DNA of 64,000 bases from CAWGJF01 sp963822905. GTDB lineage: Bacteria; Bacteroidota; Ignavibacteria; Ignavibacteriales; Ignavibacteriaceae. The stretch is taken from positions 620,001-684,000 of the forward strand of contig CAWGJF010000002.1 in assembly GCA_963822905.1 (NCBI GenBank), read 5' to 3'. The position numbers were made by a program, and so were the translations under genes. Below the pieces are notes generated by a model, which did no database searches, was not told where the DNA came from, and saw only the letters and a list, made by a program, of their open reading frames with translations. Shown here one piece after another: positions 55,147-64,000 of the stretch. Within the stretch, counting starts at the first letter, position 1. The number at the start of each line of letters is the position of its first letter.

Positions 55147-56399
55147 TTAATTAATAGAATATGTTAAACTTAGTGATAGCAAATTTGCTGAAGAATTATA
55201 AGTACCATTGAAAGGTGAATTTCCGGCAGTGTATATTTCTTTGGAATTTGTAACTGTTAACTGACTTGCACGAATAAATAAATACGAGCCGCTGATTCCA
55301 AAATTCTCAGTCAGCTTTGCATTAACACCAATGCTTAATCCAAGTCTGTCAGCATCAGGTAATGAAGGATTAACTCTTTCTGCATCGACCGGGATTTTAT
55401 CAAAATATACTCCACCAAGCAAGCTGAATTCGCTGCTGATTCGATATTGTCCACCTAATCTTATTATGTATGTATCTTTGTATTCGCGCGGACTTGCAAG
55501 ATCAGTATAATCAGGATCAGTGAAATCAACTTTTAAAGAATCATAACTTGACCAACCAATCCACTGGAAATCAGCTGAAATGGTTAACTCTGGAATAATA
55601 TCAACAGCAACACCACCTACAATATTCATTGGAGTTTTAAGCTTTGCTAAAACACCACCGTTTGGTAATTGTTTTGCATCTAATAATTGTTGAGCACCGG
55701 TTGTAGTTGCAGTTCCATTAAATTCATAACTCAACTCACTTCTAAATGTTGCTCCGATAGATAGATTGTCTATTGGTTTAATCATCAATCCAAATGAATA
55801 ACCAAATGCAGAATTGTCGTTTCCATCAAGCTTAACAAATGCATCTCCGGCAAAAGGTTCCTGGCTGTTTTTCCTTGTGATCAGAACATCAGCAAAACTA
55901 TATATAAAACCTGCACTAATAGATAATTCATCAATTAATTTATATGAAACAGTTACGGGAACCCAATAGGTCGTTAACTGAGTTTTTATGGCAAGATATC
56001 TTCCAATCCAATCTGCATCCCATTCTGTTCCTAATCCAAATGGAGTTGTAAATCCAATACCAGCTGCCAGTTCATCAGTGAATGAATGAGTTACAAAGAA
56101 ATGACTCGGGAAAAATACAGCATCCTTCATGTAATTTGCATTTACAGAAGGATAAACACCTCTGAATGATGATGATGGCGCTATTAAAGCAGTTCCTAAA
56201 ATAAAATTAGTTCCATTTAAATATGACATTCCGGCAGCATTCCAATAAACTGCAGATGCATCATTTGATAATGCAGTAAATGCGCCCCCAAGTCCCATTG
56301 CGCGAGCTCCATGCTCGATTAAATCTGGAATCCTCCGGCAAAAACACCATTGAATCCGATCAATAAAAACACAATGGAAATAGTAAATATTCGTTTCAA
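55147..56399 (-). pseudogene. OmpP1/FadL-type outer-membrane transporter with frameshifted leader
   Basis: The main frame (55147-56298) opens MGLGGAFTALSNDASAVYWNAAGM in outline and ends in beta strands, typical of the FadL/TodX hydrocarbon and fatty acid channel family. The signal peptide lies in another frame. A TTG at 56399 behind GGGAGG encodes KRIFTISIVFLLIGFNGVFAGGFQI and then hits a stop. The expected continuation EHGARA joins MGLGG only after a one-base correction near 56320. Either the gene is broken or the assembly has a one-base error; the rest looks intact. Confidence 0.85.
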
Positions 56400-56452
56400 T
56401 GTACCTCCCATGATTTAATGAAATAATTTATTGATCTAAGATAAATGAATTT

Positions 56453-56956
56453 TTATTCTATTGAAAAGAGTTTTGTCCCTTTTTCAACTGCACTTCCTTC
56501 TTTGACTGCAAATTCTTTTATAATTCCTGTAGCCGGTGATTTTAAATCGTTTTCCATCTTCATTGCTTCAAGAATCAAAATGGATTCACCAATTTTAATT
56601 TTATCGCCAGCTTTCTTTTTAATCTTTAATATCATCCCCGGCATAGGCGCTTTCATATCAGTGTGATGTTTAGAAGACACATTTGCCTGTTCAATTAATT
56701 TCAATGCTTTGTGTTCAAGCAAAGATCGTGCAGTCGTATTAAAAGTTAAATTATTTACAAGCAATCCATACGATCCATTTTTCTTCTCAATTAGGTCAAC
56801 CTGGAACTGCCTGTCATTCAATTTCAAAACGTAGGAATTAATTTTTAATTGAACCAAATCATAGGTGTGAGTTTGATTATCAATTGTAACTGTATCTGCA
56901 CTAGCCAGTACAACTTGAATTTCGGTATCATTAATATTTATTACGAATTCACTCAT
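56453..56956 (-). CDS. Biotin carboxyl carrier protein of acyl-CoA carboxylase
   Basis: This 167-residue protein ends in a biotinyl domain with EAMKM (biotinylated Lys133) and the usual MKAPMPGMIL opening. The N-terminal ~90 residues form a beta-rich domain, as in propionyl/methylcrotonyl carboxylase carriers. It overlaps the biotin carboxylase gene by eight bases. The carboxyltransferase subunit is not in the window. Confidence 0.92.
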   Translation of the reverse strand: MSEFVININDTEIQVVLASADTVTIDNQTHTYDLVQLKINSYVLKLNDRQFQVDLIEKKNGSYGLLVNNLTFNTTARSLLEHKALKLIEQANVSSKHHTDMKAPMPGMILKIKKKAGDKIKIGESILILEAMKMENDLKSPATGIIKEFAVKEGSAVEKGTKLFSIE

Positions 56957-58442
56957 ACAATTGAGTTAACCATTTATTACCATTTGACGTTTTACCATTT
57001 TTAATTTTATTATTTAAAGAATTGTCTTTAATCAACGCTGAAAATACTGCGGCTGCTTTTGATAGTTCTGATTCTTCCTTTCTACAATATTTTATTAATA
57101 CATCCATATTTTCTTTGGAGAGAAAATTAATATCAAAAGTACTACCGAGAAATTCTTTTGCTGATAAAATTGAATTGAGAAAACTAATGTTATTTAGAAC
57201 TCCACCAATCCGGTACTCTTTAAGTGCTCTTTTCATTTTATTAATCGCTGACTTTCTTTCGGGAGCCCATGTTATGAGTTTTGAAATAAGTGGGTCGTAA
57301 TAAATATCAATCACTGAACCAGCTTTGAACCCGGAATCGACTCTTACTCCAGGCCCAGCCGGTTCAAGATAAACTTTTAGTTCACCAATGGAAGGTAGAA
57401 AATTATTAAAAGGATCTTCAGCATAAATTCTGCACTCGATAGCATGTCCATAGATTTTTAAATCATTTTGATTAAAACTTAATTTATTCCCTGCAGCGAT
57501 TGATATTTGTTCTTTAACCAGGTCTATCCCTGTTATCAATTCAGTCACCGGATGTTCAACCTGGAGACGGGTGTTCATTTCAAGAAAATAGAAATTCTTA
57601 TTCTTGTCCATGAGGAATTCGATTGTTCCGGCATTGAAATAATTGCAAGCTTTTGCTGCCTCAATTGCTGCTGAAGTTATTTTATTTCTTGTTTCTGAAT
57701 CAACAAATGATGATGGAGCTTCCTCGATGATTTTTTGATGTCTTCTCTGGATTGAACATTCACGTTCAAATAAGTGTGTATAGTTCCCCTTTTTATCACC
57801 AACTACCTGCACCTCAATGTGTTTTGGATTCTCAATAAATTTTTCAATGTAAATATCATCGTTTGCAAAAGCTTTAAGAGCTTCTCTTTTTGTTGATTCA
57901 AATGCGTTTTTAAATTCTTCAGGTTCGGAAACTTTTCTCATTCCTTTTCCACCGCCGCCGGCAGAAGCTTTTAATAAAACAGGATATCCAATCTTATCAG
58001 CAACATTTTGTGCTTCTTTTACTGAAATAATTGGGTCAAGAGTTCCTGGTACAATCGGGACTCCATTTTTTTGCATTAACTTTCTTGCGGCAGTTTTACT
58101 TCCCATCAACTTTACAGATTTTGATGAAGGACCGATAAAACTAATTTTCTGTTTCTCAAGTATTGAAATAAATTCAGAATTTTCGGAAAAGAATCCATAA
58201 CCCGGATGTATTGCATCAGCTTTTATTTTTTTTGCCAGGTTAATTATTTTATTTGCATTAAGGTAGGAATCACTTGCTTGTGATGAACCAATGAAATAAG
58301 ACTCATCAGCCAGAAGTGTATGAAGAGATTTTTTATCACTTTCTGAATAGACTGCACATGAGGTTATTCCTAATTCTTTACAGGCACGAATAACCCTGAC
58401 AGCAATTTCTCCACGGTTTGCGATCAGTATTTTTTTGAACAA
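56949..58442 (-). CDS. Biotin carboxylase subunit of acyl-CoA carboxylase
   Basis: This 497-residue ATP-grasp enzyme starts MFKKILIANRGEIAVRVIRA. It has the glycine-rich ATP loop KASAGGGGKGMR, EMNTRLQVEHPVTE and the HPGYGFFSEN block. It carboxylates biotin on the neighbouring carrier. Length exceeds typical AccC (~450) by a C-terminal extension, as in propionyl-CoA carboxylase alpha chains, so acetyl- or propionyl-CoA may be the final substrate. Confidence 0.95.
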   Translation of the reverse strand: MFKKILIANRGEIAVRVIRACKELGITSCAVYSESDKKSLHTLLADESYFIGSSQASDSYLNANKIINLAKKIKADAIHPGYGFFSENSEFISILEKQKISFIGPSSKSVKLMGSKTAARKLMQKNGVPIVPGTLDPIISVKEAQNVADKIGYPVLLKASAGGGGKGMRKVSEPEEFKNAFESTKREALKAFANDDIYIEKFIENPKHIEVQVVGDKKGNYTHLFERECSIQRRHQKIIEEAPSSFVDSETRNKITSAAIEAAKACNYFNAGTIEFLMDKNKNFYFLEMNTRLQVEHPVTELITGIDLVKEQISIAAGNKLSFNQNDLKIYGHAIECRIYAEDPFNNFLPSIGELKVYLEPAGPGVRVDSGFKAGSVIDIYYDPLISKLITWAPERKSAINKMKRALKEYRIGGVLNNISFLNSILSAKEFLGSTFDINFLSKENMDVLIKYCRKEESELSKAAAVFSALIKDNSLNNKIKNGKTSNGNKWLTQLYE

Positions 58443-58450
58443 GTCTCGCT

Positions 58451-60796
58451 CTATTTTAGTTCAACTATTGTAATGCCCTCTCCCCCTGATTCTATTGATG
58501 CAAAATAAAAAGTTTTTACTTTCTCATGATGCTTTAAAATTTCTTTCACATTTTTCTTTAGAGCACCAGTCCCCTTACCGTGCAGAATCTCAACACGATC
58601 TCTTCCACTAACATACGAATCATCTATAAATCTTACTATTTCATAATCGGTTTCTTCAACTCTTTTTCCCCTAATATCAAGTCTATAGTCGGCTTCAGGA
58701 ACATTATACCTGATTGATTTTTTGTCTTCTGTTTTTGGAAATGATTTTAAAGGAATAAGCTCCTGAAACTTTACGGACATCTTTATATCCCCAACCTGTA
58801 TAATTACTTTCTCTTTTTGACTGTCAATATTTGTAATTCTTCCGGAAGAAGACGTTCCTTTTATAGTAACTAAATTACCAATATTAAATTCAGAAGAATT
58901 ACTAACTAACTCAATATCCTGCTTAAAAAGTTTTTCATTCTCTTCTTTAGTTTCTCTTATAATTTCTTTTGCCTTTTTAATCACATCATGCTTTGCATTT
59001 GATTCCCGTAATTCCTTTATAACATTTTCTATTTTCTTATTTACTTCCTGTAAATAATTTTTAGCTTCTGACTTTGTTGATTTGAGAATTTCCTTTTTCT
59101 CTTTTTCAAGTTTATCAAGATTTGATTTGTACAGGTTAGAAAGTCCGGCTAATCTTGAATTTTCTATTTCCATTTCTTTCAGTTTTTTTTGCAGAGAATT
59201 TGATTTTTCTTCGAGTTCAATTAAAAATGTTTCGATTTTAAATTTATCCGTATCAATTAATGATTCAGCAAGTTTAAGAATATCTTCCTTAAGTCCAATT
59301 CTTCTCGCAATTTCAAATGCGTAGCTTGAACCTGGCATTCCTGTTTTAAACCTGTAGGTTGGCGAAAGGTTTTCATGATCAAATTCCATTGCAGCATTCA
59401 TTAAACCTGGCTCGCTCTGTGCGATAAGTTTTAAACTTCCGTGATGTGTTGTTACAAATGCAAGAGCACCGAGATCCCGCAATTTAATTAATATTGCTGA
59501 GGCAAGTGCAGAACCCTCAGCAGGATCTGTTCCGGTTCCGATTTCGTCAATCAGGATTAATGATTTATCATTTGCTTCATCAAGCATAAATTTAATATTT
59601 AACAAATGCGAACTAAATGTCGAAAGATCGTCTTCTAATGACTGTTCATCTCCAATATCCACAATCATATTTTCAAAAACGTGAAAATTAGAATCTGGGT
59701 GAACAGGAACATGAATTCCTGACTGAATAAGCAACAAATTTAACCCGATTGTTTTAAGTACAACTGTTTTTCCACCAGCATTAGGACCGGTTATAATAAC
59801 TATCTTTTCATTTGAAAGTTTAAAGCTCAAAGGAACTGTTTTTTCTTTTCCAAGTTTTTTTAAAAGGACCGGATGACGAGCATCTTTTACGAAGAAAGGT
59901 TTTGAATGATCGATTTCAGGGAAACAACCAATAATTTCTATTGAATATTTTGCCCGTGCAAAAATAGAATCGATCTCAGTAATAATTCTGTAAGATACTT
60001 CTAACTCCCTGCTTCTTTTCCCAATCATTGCAGTGAGCTCTTTCAATAATCTTTCAATTTCTCTTTTCTCAGAAAAACTTAATGAGATTATTGTATTATT
60101 TAATTCAAGCGTTTGTTCTGGTTCAATATAAACAGTTTGACCCGTTGAGGATTCAGAATGAATAAAACCTCTGAGATGCCGTTTATGTTCTGACTTTACA
60201 GGGATAACCATCCTGCCGTCACGTAATGTAAGATAATCTTCTCTTACTATTCCCTCATTTTCCAGAGACTTCATTATTTTGTTAATTGATCTGGTAAGTT
60301 CAGATTGTTTATCACGAATTTCTTTTCGAATATCTTGTAGTTTTGTGCTGGCTTTCTCCTTAACATCTCCCTTTTCATCAATAATTTTTTCAATATGATG
60401 TTCAAATACTTTGTCAATAAATAATTTAATAGTGTAAGGATTTAGAGCCGGAGCAACTTCAGAATTATCATTTAAATATTTAAAAAGTATGCGTGAAGTC
60501 TTTGCAAGTGAAAGTATGTGTAAGATTTTCTTTGATGAAAGGACAGAGCCTTCGATTCTTGATTTAGCAATATCCTCTGTAAGTTCAGGGAGGTATTCTA
60601 TAGGAGGAGGAATGTTCTTTATTAAAATTTCCTTAGCTTCACTAACTACTTTTCCGGATTGCTGTATCTCTGTCGGATCAATTGAAGGTTTTAAGTTAAG
60701 GATATGATTTGTACCAGTTTCTGTAACAGAGTAATTGGATATATTTTTTAAAACTTTATTGAATTCCAGTTTATCTAGAAAAATATTCTTTATCAT
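58451..60796 (-). CDS. mutS2: MutS2 endonuclease/ATPase
   Basis: This 781-residue protein has the MutS-type ATPase (GPNAGGKTV Walker A, LILIDEIGTGTDPAEG, VTTHHGSLK). It then has a long coiled coil (about 510-640) and a C-terminal Smr nuclease domain (LDIRGKR, HGKGTGALK). It lacks the mismatch-recognition domain, as expected. MutS2 suppresses recombination or rescues collided ribosomes. It overlaps cvpA by four bases. Confidence 0.97.
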   Translation of the reverse strand: MIKNIFLDKLEFNKVLKNISNYSVTETGTNHILNLKPSIDPTEIQQSGKVVSEAKEILIKNIPPPIEYLPELTEDIAKSRIEGSVLSSKKILHILSLAKTSRILFKYLNDNSEVAPALNPYTIKLFIDKVFEHHIEKIIDEKGDVKEKASTKLQDIRKEIRDKQSELTRSINKIMKSLENEGIVREDYLTLRDGRMVIPVKSEHKRHLRGFIHSESSTGQTVYIEPEQTLELNNTIISLSFSEKREIERLLKELTAMIGKRSRELEVSYRIITEIDSIFARAKYSIEIIGCFPEIDHSKPFFVKDARHPVLLKKLGKEKTVPLSFKLSNEKIVIITGPNAGGKTVVLKTIGLNLLLIQSGIHVPVHPDSNFHVFENMIVDIGDEQSLEDDLSTFSSHLLNIKFMLDEANDKSLILIDEIGTGTDPAEGSALASAILIKLRDLGALAFVTTHHGSLKLIAQSEPGLMNAAMEFDHENLSPTYRFKTGMPGSSYAFEIARRIGLKEDILKLAESLIDTDKFKIETFLIELEEKSNSLQKKLKEMEIENSRLAGLSNLYKSNLDKLEKEKKEILKSTKSEAKNYLQEVNKKIENVIKELRESNAKHDVIKKAKEIIRETKEENEKLFKQDIELVSNSSEFNIGNLVTIKGTSSSGRITNIDSQKEKVIIQVGDIKMSVKFQELIPLKSFPKTEDKKSIRYNVPEADYRLDIRGKRVEETDYEIVRFIDDSYVSGRDRVEILHGKGTGALKKNVKEILKHHEKVKTFYFASIESGGEGITIVELK

Positions 60797-61314
60797 TTCA
60801 GGGTATCTTTTTCATTTATATAATTCTTTATCATTTGCTTTGTATCAGGAGTGTATTTGCCTAATAAATCAATAGTTACCGGAATTATCTGAGATGTATC
60901 TTTGTACAATTTACTTTTTTGCTGGTCTTCTTTGGAAGGGATATTAAAAATATTCATTATGAGGAAAACCGCACTTATAAAATACATTATCTGAGTGAAT
61001 CCGATAAAACCGCCTACAATCTGGTTGATAAGGTTGTTGACTTTATCAAAAGGATGAATTATTCTTTTTAATAAAGTGAAAATTAAGATGACACCTAAAA
61101 AGATCGCTGCCCCAGCAGTCATTTCAGCAAGATAATACTCCATTCCAAAAACACCTTCAATAGCTTTCCCAAGGTTATCAGAAAATAGAGCCACAAGAAT
61201 AACTGCCAGAACAAACCCAATAATACCAACCAGCTTGCGAATAAAGCCATCTTTAAAACCAAGAATGAAACCAGTAACGGCAACAAGAATAATTATAATA
61301 TCAATCGGGTTCAA
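60793..61314 (-). CDS. cvpA: CvpA family membrane protein
   Basis: This 173-residue protein has four hydrophobic helices and the CvpA opening IDIIIILVAVTGFILGFKDGFIRKLVG (in outline). Family members are inner membrane proteins linked to colicin V production and envelope functions of unknown mechanism. It abuts the YqeY-like gene and overlaps mutS2. Confidence 0.87.
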   Translation of the reverse strand: MNPIDIIIILVAVTGFILGFKDGFIRKLVGIIGFVLAVILVALFSDNLGKAIEGVFGMEYYLAEMTAGAAIFLGVILIFTLLKRIIHPFDKVNNLINQIVGGFIGFTQIMYFISAVFLIMNIFNIPSKEDQQKSKLYKDTSQIIPVTIDLLGKYTPDTKQMIKNYINEKDTLK

Positions 61315-61764
61315 TTATTCACCAAGCACTTTTTCAACAATTTCTTTTACCTGTTTTCCTTCAGCCTTTCCTTTAAATGTTTTTGCAGCTAGCGGCATGA
61401 GTTTAGCAAAATCATTTTTGCCTAAAGCCCCGATCCCGGCTGCTAATTTCTTTATTTCATTTTCGAGTTCTTCAGGTGACAATTGTTTTGGAAGATACTC
61501 AAGAATTATTTCTAATTCTGATGTTTCCTGTGCGGCCATTACTTCCCTACCAGCCTTGCTAAATTCTTCGATCGATTCCCTTCTTTTTTTTGCTGCTGAA
61601 CTTAGTAATTTTATTTCTTCTTCTTCTGTAAACTCTTTTCCGGAACCACTTTTTTCAAATTCAAGTATTAAGGCTCTGATAGAGCGAATTGTATTTAACC
61701 TGGTTTTGTCACCGGATTTCATAGCGTCTTTTAAATCCAAATTAATTTTATCTTTTAAATTCAT
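61315..61764 (-). CDS. GatB/YqeY domain protein
   Basis: This 149-residue protein reads MNLKDKINLDLKDAMKSGDK and LEIILEYLPKQLS, the YqeY family related to the GatB tail domain that binds tRNA. AAGGTTAAT before the ATG at 61764 fixes the start; the longer frame would run into the terminator. Function of stand-alone members is unclear. Confidence 0.92.
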   Translation of the reverse strand: MNLKDKINLDLKDAMKSGDKTRLNTIRSIRALILEFEKSGSGKEFTEEEEIKLLSSAAKKRRESIEEFSKAGREVMAAQETSELEIILEYLPKQLSPEELENEIKKLAAGIGALGKNDFAKLMPLAAKTFKGKAEGKQVKEIVEKVLGE

Positions 61765-61780
61765 ATTAACCTTTATAATG

Positions 61781-61818
61781 AAAAAAGGCAGGTGATTATT
61801 CAAATAACCAACCTGCCA
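61781..61818 (-). terminator. Rho-independent terminator after the exb operon
   Basis: GGCAGGT (61787-61793) pairs with ACCTGCC (61811-61817), with partial pairing inside, and T6 follows on the minus strand. It separates the second exbD gene from the YqeY-like gene. Confidence 0.87.
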
Positions 61819-61843
61819 ATTAAATATTCAAAAATTCTTAAAT

Positions 61844-62257
61844 CTAAATTTTTACGGAAGCCGAATAGTTTAATCTAAGACAATGAGCTTTCCGTAATTC
61901 CTGCTGAATATCGGTAACCAAACCCATATCCGTATTTTTATCAACTCTCATAGAAACGATAACATTTGGTAACTCTGAAGCTTTTTTATACATAATATCC
62001 TGAACATCCTTCAACTCAACCAGGTTATCGTTGATCTGGATTCTTTTATCTTTTCCTACCCAGATATAAGATACTAATCGTTTATTCTCTATTTTTTCAA
62101 TTGCCTGTGCTTCGGGTAGTGCATAATCAACATACACTTCAACCTCTCTTAATGTCGTTGTTACCATGAAAAACAACAACAGCATAAAAATAATATCAGG
62201 CATTGATGAAGTTGGAATTTCCTGTTTAGTACTGGCTCTTTTCTTTTCGAAGGTCAT
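61844..62257 (-). CDS. exbD: ExbD/TolR-type biopolymer transport protein (2)
   Basis: This 137-residue protein has one N-terminal helix with the proton-path Asp in SMPDIIFMLLLFFMVTTTL, then a periplasmic domain ending LNYSASVKI. It forms the stator with ExbB to energise TonB-dependent transport. It is a second, different ExbD beside the one upstream, a pairing common in Bacteroidota. Confidence 0.92.
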   Translation of the reverse strand: MTFEKKRASTKQEIPTSSMPDIIFMLLLFFMVTTTLREVEVYVDYALPEAQAIEKIENKRLVSYIWVGKDKRIQINDNLVELKDVQDIMYKKASELPNVIVSMRVDKNTDMGLVTDIQQELRKAHCLRLNYSASVKI

Positions 62258-62271
62258 TATTTCCTCAAAAT

Positions 62272-62805
62272 TTATTTAGTAACTTGTTCAGGTTCAGCTA
62301 TAGAAATAATAATTGGAACCGCATCTTTAATAACCTGTTGATCTTCTTCCTTTAATTTGCCATAATCGCTACCAAACCTGGAATTAGATTGTTCATCTCT
62401 TACTTCAAAGAAGGCTTCCTTAATCTGGTCAAGCGCTTGTATATAAGTATTATATGCAGTTTTTCGATCTGTTTTTACAGAAACAATAAGTTTTTTACCT
62501 AATGGAAGATCAATCTTCGATTCAATCCTGGGTTTAAGATTATTTTTAATCTGAAAAACTGAAATGATTTTTCCATCAAGTAAAACATCATTGTTTTCAT
62601 TAATTAAAACGGCAGCCATTCTATCGGGATCAACTTTTACTTCTTTTTGTTCTTCAGGAGGTACATATTCAGGCAATGTTAAACCAATACCTGTATCAAC
62701 ATCAATAACAGTTGCAACGAGGAAGAAAATCAGCAACAGGAAAGCGATATCTGCCATTGATGAAGTAGGAATATTAGCTTCTGGTAATTTTTTCTTCTTA
62801 ATCAT
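62272..62805 (-). CDS. exbD: ExbD/TolR-type biopolymer transport protein (1)
   Basis: This 177-residue protein has the membrane helix with Asp in SMADIAFLLLIFFLVATVI and a longer periplasmic domain than its neighbour, with FGSDYGKLKEEDQQVI near the end. It lies between exbB and the second exbD with short gaps, so the three form one proton-driven complex. Confidence 0.92.
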   Translation of the reverse strand: MIKKKKLPEANIPTSSMADIAFLLLIFFLVATVIDVDTGIGLTLPEYVPPEEQKEVKVDPDRMAAVLINENNDVLLDGKIISVFQIKNNLKPRIESKIDLPLGKKLIVSVKTDRKTAYNTYIQALDQIKEAFFEVRDEQSNSRFGSDYGKLKEEDQQVIKDAVPIIISIAEPEQVTK

Positions 62806-62841
62806 ATTTAGATTGTTCTAAGTTCAATGAAAATTGTTTAT

Positions 62842-63537
62842 TTATTTTTTCTTGGTTTCAAGTTCATATAAAGCATCAACTAATTCAATTGAAGCTTCTT
62901 CCATATCACCGACAAGCCTGTCAATTTTAGAAACAAGATAATTATAAATAACCTGTAATATCATTGCAACAACAAGCCCGAATAACGTTGTTAATAACGC
63001 AACAGAAATACCATCTGCAACAACTGCAGGAGAAATATTTGCAGCTTCCTTAATAGCATCAAAAGCTTCAATCATACCTTGAACAGTTCCGGTAAAACCA
63101 AGCATAGGAGCAAGTGAGATAAACAGAGAAACCCAAATCATACCTCTTTCAAGAAATCCCATCTCGATACCGCCATAAGCTATAATAGCTTTTTCAGCAG
63201 CTTCCAATCCTTCATTTGCTCTTAGTAACCCGGCATGAAAAACTGAAGCAACCGGCCCACGAGTATTTGCGCAAAGTTCTTTTGCACTTTCAATTCCACC
63301 TTCATCCAAAGCTCTTTTAACTTTTACAATAAATTGTTTGGTGTTTGTTTTTGATCTGGTTAATGTCCAGAGCCTTTCAAAACAAAAAGCAAGACCGATA
63401 ACCAGGCAAGCAAGGATAGGCCACATAAATCCACCACCTGCTTCGAATTTAGTAGCTAACCAATTTAATGCACCACCATCACTTTGTGCTTGCGCAATAA
63501 CATTAAAAACGGATGATATTACTCCTGAAAAATCCAT
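62842..63537 (-). CDS. exbB: ExbB/TolQ/MotA-type proton channel
   Basis: This 231-residue protein has three membrane helices: WPILACLVIGLAFCFERL, a central one near MIWVSLFISLAPMLGFTGTV, and VALLTTLFGLVVAMI. GLLGTV-type landmarks show as GFTGTVQGMI. AGGAGGTAATCATAT precedes the ATG, one of the strongest Shine-Dalgarno sites in the window, and implies high expression. It heads the exbB-exbD-exbD operon. Confidence 0.94.
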   Translation of the reverse strand: MDFSGVISSVFNVIAQAQSDGGALNWLATKFEAGGGFMWPILACLVIGLAFCFERLWTLTRSKTNTKQFIVKVKRALDEGGIESAKELCANTRGPVASVFHAGLLRANEGLEAAEKAIIAYGGIEMGFLERGMIWVSLFISLAPMLGFTGTVQGMIEAFDAIKEAANISPAVVADGISVALLTTLFGLVVAMILQVIYNYLVSKIDRLVGDMEEASIELVDALYELETKKK

Positions 63538-63704
63538 ATATGATTACCTCCTAAATATTGAGTAATTGATGCTAAGGAAAGTTTTTTTCCAATATTATTA
63601 TTAAATGAATAGGACTACAATAATCATTTCAATTTAGAAAGTCAACTAAATACTTCCTGCCGAAACCGTTATACAACAGCAGGTTAGCTAAACAAATTAA
63701 ACAA

Positions 63705-64000
63705 TTATTTTAGTCCGAATCTATTTGTTAATTTAAATATATTTCCAGTTAAGAAATTGTAATTAATAAAAACAGAATGAATGAATTCACCTATTTCAAC
63801 GGGTTTCATCCATTCATCATAGTTATCTTTCTTCATCCATTCACGGTTTGCAGGTGTATCAATTATTAAAGGAGCAATTGCATTTGCACTCAAACGAATT
63901 GTTTTACCTTCTTTTGAAAGAGTGTGAACCAGATGTATAAGAGATGATTTTGAAGCCCCATATGCCGCATTCTTTGGAACAGATTTAATTCCAGTATATG
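63705..64000 (-). CDS. Short-chain dehydrogenase/reductase, C-terminal part (cut by window edge)
   Basis: The frame enters from the right edge and ends at 63705. It reads AAYGASKSSLIHLVHTLSKEG, with the catalytic Tyr-x3-Lys of SDR enzymes, and then RLSANAIAPLIIDTPANREWM, the usual NAIAPG-like region with the Gly replaced. About 97 residues are visible. The cofactor-binding half lies outside, so the substrate cannot be proposed. Confidence 0.85.
   Translation of the reverse strand, partial: YTGIKSVPKNAAYGASKSSLIHLVHTLSKEGKTIRLSANAIAPLIIDTPANREWMKKDNYDEWMKPVEIGEFIHSVFINYNFLTGNIFKLTNRFGLK

Noticed and set aside
1..64000. tRNA, rRNA, riboswitch and CRISPR signals
   Set aside because: No TTCRA-type T-arm with acceptor stem, no direct-repeat/spacer array and no recognised aptamer was found in the intergenic gaps read by eye.

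Overview
The window is AT-rich DNA from a bacterium of the FCB group, most likely an Ignavibacteria (Ignavibacteriota/Chlorobi lineage) member. The main clue is the C-terminal sorting domain with the core QNYPNPFNP that ends several secreted proteins (4720-6819, 10871-12415, 14685-19301, 19564-21585). This is the type A cargo signal of the type IX secretion system (T9SS). An outer membrane, a flagellin, an HprK without PTS genes in view, and iron-sulfur forms of PurF and TrpS point to a flagellated, probably anaerobic or microaerophilic Gram-negative. No rRNA, tRNA, CRISPR array or prophage was seen.

Layout. Bases 1-3100 hold an epimerase-like fragment, a GNAT acetyltransferase, an IS200-type transposase followed by an array of small palindromes, and an RNA methyltransferase. 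Bases 3179-21600 are an accessory/secretome region: a lone flagellin, four T9SS cargo proteins, a secreted nuclease, an SGNH esterase lipoprotein, an aldo/keto reductase and an ABC-F ATPase, with repeat-filled intergenic DNA around 6900-7600 and 8380-8570. Bases 21739-29186 run purF, a frameshift-broken secreted subtilase, pgsA-like, ftsY and a small membrane protein on the plus strand.

Bases 29232-50574 are almost entirely minus-strand housekeeping genes: a ClC channel; thiolase and 3-hydroxyacyl-CoA dehydrogenase; holB; a DUF2795 protein; an M23 peptidase; hprK, hpf and a Xer recombinase; ybeY, a gamma carbonic anhydrase-like protein, a DUF3108 protein and an S41 protease; lysS, an RluB-like pseudouridine synthase, scpB, scpA and trpS; an HNH nuclease; acpS; an MCE protein; a CNNM/CBS protein; and ssb. 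A plus-strand island at 50857-53238 carries three short-leader pilin-like proteins behind a good sigma-54 promoter match. Bases 53298-64000 return to the minus strand: SPOR lipoprotein, SGNH lipoprotein, a FadL-type porin with a frameshifted leader, biotin carrier and biotin carboxylase, mutS2, cvpA, yqeY-like, exbD-exbD-exbB, and the end of an SDR gene.

The strongest leads are: (1) the sigma-54-linked pilin-like operon; (2) short dispersed repeats and a 20-bp palindrome that also lie in frame inside variable loops of a T9SS cargo sorting domain; (3) evenly spaced hairpins behind the IS200-type transposase; and (4) single-base frameshifts clustered in the subtilase gene, with likely further cases in the FadL porin and HNH genes, which are either real decay or assembly error.
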